This document shows, one piece after another, positions 50,279 to 56,927 of a stretch of DNA of 56,927 nt; position 1 is the stretch's first letter; each line of letters starts with the position of its first letter. Origin of the DNA: Lingula anatina (lineage: Eukaryota; Brachiopoda; Lingulata; Lingulida; Lingulidae). The stretch is taken from assembly GCF_001039355.2 (NCBI RefSeq), contig NW_019775416.1, positions 32,862-89,788 of the forward strand. The letters are read 5' to 3'. Under the pieces are notes generated by a model. The model searched no databases. It saw nothing but the letters and a program-made list of their open reading frames with translations, and was not told the DNA's origin. The position numbers and the translations under genes were made by a program.

Positions 50279-50446
50279 CAGGCCCGTAGCCAGCAATTTC
50301 AGAGGGGGGGTTCGTTTTCTGAAAAAGTGGACCTTTTACCATAAAATCCTCATGTACATAGATCAAATTTTACCCAGAGTGGACCTTTTCCCAGCAAAAA
50401 GGGTGGTTCTTTCTAACCCCCCGAACCTCCCCTGGCTACGGGCCTG
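50279..50446. mobile_element. Intact CAGGCCC-family MITE (168 bp)
   Basis: Perfect terminal inverted repeats, CAGGCCCGTAGCCAG and its inverse. CAATG is duplicated at 50274-50278 and 50447-50451. The second block copy has the empty site with a single CAATG at about 55474, so this is a direct before-and-after pair. The interior has two AGTGGACCTTTT motifs, as in the decayed element at 13843-14020. No reading frame. Confidence 0.95.
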
Positions 50447-50484
50447 CAATGTATAAAACTGGTGTAAAGCTAAATAATTGTGAC

Positions 50485-52044
50485 CTATGCAGAGATATCA
50501 TTCCACTGAAGCAGTTTAGCAGAATCTCGACCACTGGCCACTGACATCTCTCTCACGTAATGAGAATTCTCCCATCCTCGCGAAACTTGTCTCTTTAAAG
50601 CTGAATGTGGCATGTGAATCTTTGGGATAGATGGACTAGAGATAAAGGAGTCTCTGTCGAGAGCGTATTCTGAGCTGATAGGTGTACTGTAGTAGGAGTA
50701 TTGAGACATGGAGGTGTAGGGGCGTGTCATGGTAGCTGCGGGGATACGGTTACTAACTCTGTGACTCAAATGGTAGCTCTTTGGTCTGGCATACATATCT
50801 TCATCTGGGGAGAAAACAGACAGCCATTTACAGTTATCATAAAGTGACAGTGGACAACAGCTGAAGTTATTTTCATAACAAAAGTGTTCTCAGTTTTCAG
50901 TTCAAAATAGACATGGCGTACCTGCCACCTTTCTGTAACACCAAGGCACATTTTTGTGAGAACTACAGAAAAGCCACAATTCAAATGTATTGGTTTTCCC
51001 TATTCAAATGTTCAAGTTTTTGTAAAGCTCCGCAGTCACATACATTTGTGTTCCTTTTACACTACCGTCATCATCAACCATCATGTTAGAGTGCATAAAT
51101 AAGTCGAAATCTGTATGATAACAAATTCATCTGATTTTACCGGTATATATACATGTTTTTGATTAGAAAGATTTTAAGAATTATTAGAAAGATTTTAAAA
51201 TTTTAAGCCAGGTACTTTTCATTACTTAGTCTGCAATAATAGATGTATTTTTCCTTGAAACTGTAAAACTTCAGCTGAGTCAAATGTCATGCATGAAAAA
51301 GAGTCTTTCCTTTCTTCTATATTTGACAGTTTTACTTAATTAATTGTTTATTTTAAACCTGATTTCTTTCAAATTGAAAATGTTGAACTTACTGTTAAAG
51401 AAAGCAGACTTGGCTCTCCTAGTGTAGTCACCTGAGATAGAAATGGGGTCATATGGCCTGTCATCTGGCTCTGGTTCTGAAATTGTTGAAAAGTAAAATA
51501 ATGTTTGTCACTTTAGGAATAATAATATCAAAATATAGGTCAACTTAACATATATGAATTAAGTCTCACATGGAGAAGTGTATGAATGTGGTTTTGTCAC
51601 AATTCTAACAGATATGAAGGCTCACATGGAGCATTGTTTGTATGTGCTCTTGTCACAATCAGGAACAATTGATGAATATGGCACAACTAACACAATCCAA
51701 AGTAATGACCACTAAGAATAAAACTTATGTGACATAAAATGAAATGCACTTACTGACAGTTCACCATTATATGTAACAAAAAAGTAAAAATATTCATTCT
51801 TTCAAATACAATTAATGAAAAACAAAATTCTTAGTTAATTTTAATAATAAATCAATATTTATACAAGAATAAATTTGTTAAAAAATGACTTACTTGATGT
51901 ATTGCCAAATAATGTTTCATCAACATATGATTTCCTGTTGACACAGTAGTATTTATTGTACAGGCTGCAAGTAAATGGAAACAGTATGTCAATATCAGCT
52001 ATGGCTATTTGCTGCATAAAAAATAACCTTCAGCAGGAAAACAA

Positions 52045-52078
<34 letters not shown>

Positions 52079-52911
52079 ATGTGTAGGGGCTAGCTGCAGG
52101 TGCCCCTCATTAAGTCCCCCCCCCCCTCCCTTTGACCTCTCCCAACAATAGAATAATGATTGATCACAATAGGGGAAAGGCAAGTCATTTTTCTATGCAC
52201 TTCTCAGTACATATCATTGTCTACTTGTCCAAAGCAAGTCAAATATTGTATCCTTGTGACTTCTCCCCTTACAAAATTTGGATCTGCCACTGATTTTCAA
52301 AGCATGGAAACCAAAACTAGAAAAAAAAAAAGATTTTTGGAATATAGAGGTTAACAGAGGAAATGCAGATGTTATTTGACAAGTCAAATCAAAATCTTTG
52401 ACAGGGATATTGATTGTGTATAGTTATAATTAGCCAAGAATGGCTGGTATTGATTAATTGGAAGTAAATCAAAAAAGCAAATCAAAAGATATAATTACAG
52501 AGGAGCAGACTTCTCTGGATGTTTTCAATAGTGTTAATGAACTGGAACAACATCAATATATCAAGACTGCCCTGTTTATCCAATTAGTTTACTAGACAAC
52601 AAAAAGGTGAACAAAATAAATGAACTGGCCTAGCTGTTCGCCATGGTTCACAGGCAATATATATTGGTCATATACACTGTGTATGTATATTTTTTCCTTT
52701 TATAAATCAAAACTTTTGGTCAATGAACTCCACATCCAACTGTTCAGAAATCAATTTTATGAATAAAAGTAAAAATATTAAAAAATGCATTTCACCAAGA
52801 AGTTGGGTTTTTATCTTTTTTTACCTTGATCATATTTATTCCTAATCTTTTATACTAATCTCTCTTAAATATTTATACACACGTATATGGTTTACTTAAC
52901 ATTTGTTATCA

Positions 52912-52952
<41 letters not shown>

Positions 52953-53615
52953 TTGTCATGGGGATAAATCTTATCTGTTGAGCTCTAGTAAAAATACCAT
53001 GTCCATCTTTGCAGGAGAAATACCTTCTTCCCTTGAACAACCCGTCGTGGGTCCCAACTGAAAATAAAAATCAAATCTGAATTAACTGAAGTGACAAAAT
53101 AATACAGAAAAAGAGATCATGCTGAAAACATAACAAGTACTTACATGTATTACAATATGACAATATTCAATTACAACTTATGCACCAGAATCTACTGATA
53201 AAAAATGTTGTACTTCACAGGTACTACTATAGTATACATACAATGAAATGAAACTGAATTACAGTGTCGTCCCAATGGAGCCGAGATTTAATGACTGTAC
53301 CCCGCAGGGACGACGCGTGGGGAGGTGTGTGAGAGGCGGAGAGACTATTAAAAGATTTTTCTTTCATGTATGTCCACCATATTTAGTTTGTTGATTTGTA
53401 GAGCCATGGCTCAACTCGTTGTGAATTTGGTCTTACACTGTAAACATGGGAAAATGAAGCTATATTCTTACCAGGCTCATCCAGGGCTACTCCCACCCAG
53501 TCTCCTGCCTGAGTAACCAGAGGACCCTTGTACCTCACCATGCCAGTGTAGATACCGCCATTTCTCTTGACCTCCACTCGCTGGTTTACATTGATATTAC
53601 TGTGGAGAACCATTC
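50485..53615 (-). CDS. CAP-Gly domain protein, five exons
   Basis: Exons on the - strand: 53615-53472, 53057-52949, 51964-51894, 51476-51393 and 50804-50485 (with stop). All have AG acceptors and GT donors, and their phases join without a break. The ATG at 53613-53611 would give 241 residues, but an AG acceptor just before it means an upstream exon, coding or not, also exists. Residues 1 to about 75 form a CAP-Gly domain (RVEVKRNGG-YTGMVRYKG, GDWVGVALDEP, GTHDG in place of the usual GKNDG, GRRYFSCKDGHGIFTR). Such domains bind the C-terminal EEY/F of tubulin and EB proteins. The rest is Tyr/Ser/Arg-rich, without coiled coil (RPYDPISISGDYTRRAKSAF), and probably disordered. It resembles dynactin/CLIP-type domains most; the exact family is not recognised. 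Confidence 0.85.
52046..52077. repeat. GT microsatellite in an intron
   Basis: About 16 GT units. The counterpart in the second block copy (56759-56785) has about 13. The two blocks lose similarity right after this repeat. Confidence 0.9.
52917..52947. repeat. TTA microsatellite at a splice donor
   Basis: (TTA)n on the + strand. On the - strand it starts inside the donor of the second CAP-Gly exon (GATG followed by GTAATAATAA), so repeat length changes begin directly at the splice site. Confidence 0.8.
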
Positions 53616-53909
53616 CTGTAAAATATGTGAGGAATTTATATTTATTGAAACGTTTCATGTATGGTATTTTTTAAAACTTTGCGCTGAAAGATTAAAAGCA
53701 GAACAGCAGAATTAAAAAAAAATTAAGTACAGTACCTGTGAAGGAACAAACCAAATCATAGTGTATAAATTGCTCACTCCCTTTCAAAATTAATCATAAC
53801 AAATTATAATTTTATGTGGCACTCATCAGTAGAATATATACTCGGTATATCTGAGAGGAACTTTATCCAAATTTTGGAAAAGTAGCTGTACGAACAAAAA
53901 ATACTGTAT

Positions 53910-53910
53910 N
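53910..53910. other. Undetermined base at a repeat junction
   Basis: A single N lies exactly where the second copy of the 48690 block begins. This coincidence points to an assembly join. Another N at 9576 has no such context. Confidence 0.9.
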
Positions 53911-54262
53911 CTGCCTATCGGAAAATAAAAACCTCGTAAAATATTAAAAATAAAATGCTATTTTAATGAAATAAAGTAAATGTTTATTATATCTTTAAGA
54001 CTAGTATATATCTACCTCCATTAATTCATGTAATTTCTCGCTGTAAACCATACAGGACATGCGTTACTAAAATGTTAGGAACGCACGTCTCATCAGGACT
54101 TGCATTACTTGGGAGTCTTCGTCCTACGAACATTGAATCCTAGTAACGTATGTCCTAGGACTTCCATTCCTAGCAATGCGTGCCCTAGGACTTGCATTCC
54201 CAGGACTTAGTGTCCGGGCGGACTTGCGTTACTAGGGCGTGCACTCCTGCCACACCGGTACT

Positions 54263-54506
54263 ATACATAATTAATGCATGTTATAAATATGTACTTTTAC
54301 ATGCCATGCCATGCACTTAAACCCTTATGGCCTATATGCAGTTTGTTCAGTATTGAGTCCTGCAATTAGACAACATATTTATAGAATTTGTGATATCTTT
54401 AACGCGCCTAGTTAAATTTTAACTTTATACGAAAGTTAGAATAAAACGTGTGATATTGACTTTGTTCTCATTCATAACTCTACATACATGGGGGTCCTTT
54501 TTATCA
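54263..54506 (+). repeat. About 250-bp dispersed repeat, copy 3
   Basis: Same sequence as 49042-49285, present because the whole block is repeated. Confidence 0.75.
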
Positions 54507-55510
54507 TAATCATAATCATAGCAAAGGAATAAAACGCCCATCCATTACTTTTCTCTTTTATTTTCAAATAACTGGAGGCATAAAACTGGTCAATTGCATA
54601 TTATGTGTCCTGCTAAGCGCAAGTCTTTGGCTTTTATTGCTACTGAGGCCAATGGTTAGTAAACTAGGTAAGCCACCTTCCAAGGCTTTGATCTTTTTAT
54701 AAATAAAACATTACATTTTTAGTGATTAAATTCTCAAACAGTTTCCAACACTACATTTTTCTTTGCATTGCTAATTACTAGCACTGTAAATATAATTACA
54801 TCAGTTAATAAATGAACTTCATCAAAGATAATGTGATCCACATTTAAAAAATCTAAACAAACAATGACTTTAAAATATTTGTATTATATCTATTGGACCA
54901 CTTAGGTCTTGAAATTAGTAAAAACATAATCTACTTTGAAGCAATTTGTTGAACTTAACAAGCAAAATAAAATACTTGTAAGTGGTGTTCAACCTTTTGC
55001 TATAACTGACATTGAAGTGACATAATTATGATGAAAAAGACAAAAAAAGATGTGAAGATGAAAAAAAAAAATGTACACAAAAAACAAATATGATTTTAAT
55101 TTTTCATCTCTTAGAAGATGTTGTAATGCTACATGTACTGAAAGAGTTAAAATTCAGCTCATTAACTAATCATTATAAAAATAAATTATTTAATTTTTCT
55201 TCTAAACATATGTTGACCAAAAATGGCCATTGACATGCATATCTTTTAAATATAACATATGTCAACTTGACCTTATTTCCAATTATCATTATCATAACAG
55301 TCATAGTAAAATCATCTCTACAGGTTATGTGATGATGTCAATGGACAGAACAGACATTTACCTCCTACATATACATGTACCGCAGTACTATGAATAGGTC
55401 AAATTATTTCACACAATTGAGCCCACAGTAAGTGAATCATGAATATAAATATTATGATATAATTAAGTGACACAATGTATAAAACTGGTGTAAAGCTAAA
55501 TAATTATGAG

Positions 55511-56677
55511 CTATGCAGAGATATCATTCCACTGAAGCAGTTTAGCAGAATCTCTACCACTGGCCACTGACATCTCTCTCACGTAATGAGAATTCTCCCA
55601 TCCTCGCGAAACTTGTCTCTTTAAAGCTGAATGTGGCATGTGAATCTTTGGGATAGATGGACTAGAGATAAAGGAGTCTCTGTCGAGAGCATATTCTGAG
55701 CTGATAGGTGTACTGTAGTAGGAATATTGAGACATGGAGGTGTAGGGGCGTGTCATGGTGGCTGCAGGGATACGGTTACTAACTCTGTGACTCAAATGGT
55801 AGCTCTTTGGTCTGGCGTACATGTCTTCACCTGGGGAGAAAACAGACAGCCATTAAAAGTTATCATATTAACTTGTGAAGGCTTTAAAGTGACAGTGGAC
55901 AACAGCTGAAGTTATTTTCATAACAAAAGTGTTCTCAGTTTTCAGTTCAAAATAAAATTACTAAGTCTGATTGATGTGGCTATTTTTTTTCATGAATATG
56001 TAAAACTTCAGCTGAGTCAAATGTTAAGCATGAAGTCTATCTTCTATTGTATATTTGATAGTTGAACTTAATTAATTGTTTATTTTAAACATGATTTCTT
56101 TTAAATTAAAAATATTGAACTTACTGTCAAAGAAAGCAGACTTGGCTCTCCTAGTGTAGTCACCTGAGATAGAAATGGGGTCATATGGCCTGTCATCTGG
56201 CTCTGGTTCTGAAATTGTCAAAAAATAAATACAGATTTGGCATTTTTAAGAATAATAATATCAGAATATACGACAACTTTACAAATATGAATTAAGTCTC
56301 ACATGGAGAAGTGTATAAATGTGGTTTTGTCACAATTCTAACAGATATGAAGGCTCACATGGAGTATTGCTTGTATGTGCTCTTGTCACAATCAGGAACA
56401 ATTGATGAATATGGCACAGCTAACACAATCCAAAGTAATGACCACTAATAATAAAACTTATGTGACATAAAATGAAATGCACTTACTCACGGTTTACCAT
56501 TATAACATATTCATTCTTCCAAACACATTTAATGAAAAACAAAATTCTTAGTAAATTTTAATAATAAATCAATATACAAGAATAAATTTGATAAAAAATT
56601 ACTTACTTGATGTATTGCCAAATAATGTTTCATCAACATATGACTTCCTGCTGACACAGTAGTATTTATTGTACAGG
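55511..56677 (-). CDS. CAP-Gly gene, second copy, 3' exons only
   Basis: Three exons on the - strand: 56677-56607, 56208-56125 and 55830-55511 (with stop), matching the last three exons of the neighbouring gene with the same phases and splice sites. The final 103 residues from MYARPKSYHL onward are identical. Differences upstream are small (VNRKS to VSRKS, FFN to FFD, an N to S at the last junction). The exons for the CAP-Gly domain would lie beyond the right edge. It is either the other allele joined into the assembly or a recent tandem duplicate. Nothing in the visible exons is broken. Confidence 0.8.
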
Positions 56678-56785
56678 CTGCAAGTAAATAAAAACAGTAT
56701 GTCAATATCAGCTATGGCTATTTGCTGCATAAAAAATAACCTTCAGCAGGAAAACAAATGTGTGTGTGTGTGTGTGTGTGTGTGT

Positions 56786-56927
56786 ATAGTATAGTTTATT
56801 GCCGAATCAACTTGACATAGGCATATAACCATAGAAAGTATAACATTTGTGGTAGGTGGAGGTGGCAACCACTGTTGACATATTGGAGTACCTAAAAAAG
56901 TGGTGGATGGACAGACTTATATATCTT
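56786..56927. other. Unmatched sequence at the right edge
   Basis: It diverges from copy 1 directly after the GT repeat and has no recognisable coding or repeat content. It may be an insertion in one haplotype. Confidence 0.4.

Larger units (their letters stand above)
48690..52077. repeat. Long repeated block, copy 1
   Basis: This block, covering the 3' flank and last three exons of the CAP-Gly gene, reappears at 53911-56785. Identity is very high in exons and high elsewhere, broken by indels. This copy has the MITE at 50279-50446 and about 300 extra bases in an intron (about 50912-51222). The match ends in the GT repeat at 52046-52077. Confidence 0.9.
53911..56785. repeat. Long repeated block, copy 2
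   Basis: Matches 48690-52077 with the same order and orientation. It lacks the MITE and the roughly 300-base intron segment of copy 1 and differs by scattered substitutions and short indels. Sub-blocks include the palindromic array at 54051-54246 and the 250-bp dispersed repeat at 54263-54506. Confidence 0.9.

Noticed and set aside
53383-53658. 91-codon frame taken as one exon
   Set aside because: Its two ends are intron read-through. The exon is 53472-53615, bounded by TTTTACAG and GTAAG.

Overview
The window is eukaryotic nuclear DNA. It is AT-rich and intron-bearing, gene-poor, and crowded with short inverted-repeat transposons (MITEs) and microsatellites. There are no bacterial operons or ribosome-binding sites. 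The mix of MITE families, the strong similarity with frequent small indels between two near-copies of one locus, and the gene content suggest a highly heterozygous marine invertebrate. A lancelet or another deuterostome is plausible, but the sequence alone does not prove it.

Layout. Bases 1 to about 41,400 hold no gene I can support. They contain several MITE families (CAGGGG-, CAGGCCC-, ATTCCCAC-, TTAA- and GCCCGG-ended), some with clear 5-bp or TTAA target duplications. They also hold four minisatellites, among them a tandem array carrying six exact TGACGTCA sites at 33,150-33,340 and a higher-order 132-bp repeat near 29,000, plus many simple repeats and a few possible regulatory clusters.

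Bases 41,440-48,220 hold a small family cluster on the + strand. It has one intact, apparently single-exon gene for a 425-residue type I membrane protein, one decayed remnant, and one near-identical copy broken by a frameshift. The ectodomain looks to me like the two lobes of a family-3 solute-binding protein in permuted order, with a small cysteine-rich insert. A 1,661-bp transposon flanked by TA sits just after the intact gene; the other copy preserves the empty site.

Bases 48,690-56,927 hold, on the - strand, a five-exon gene for a small CAP-Gly (microtubule plus-end or dynactin-type) protein. A second copy of its 3' half follows. The second copy begins exactly at an N (53,910) and carries an identical 103-residue C-terminal stretch but differs by a MITE insertion and other indels. 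This looks more like a second haplotype joined into the assembly than a true tandem duplication, though both remain possible.

The membrane-protein cluster and the CAP-Gly gene face each other (convergent) and show no obvious functional link. A repeat of about 250 bp is shared between the two regions, so the whole right-hand part has been reshaped by local duplication and transposition.
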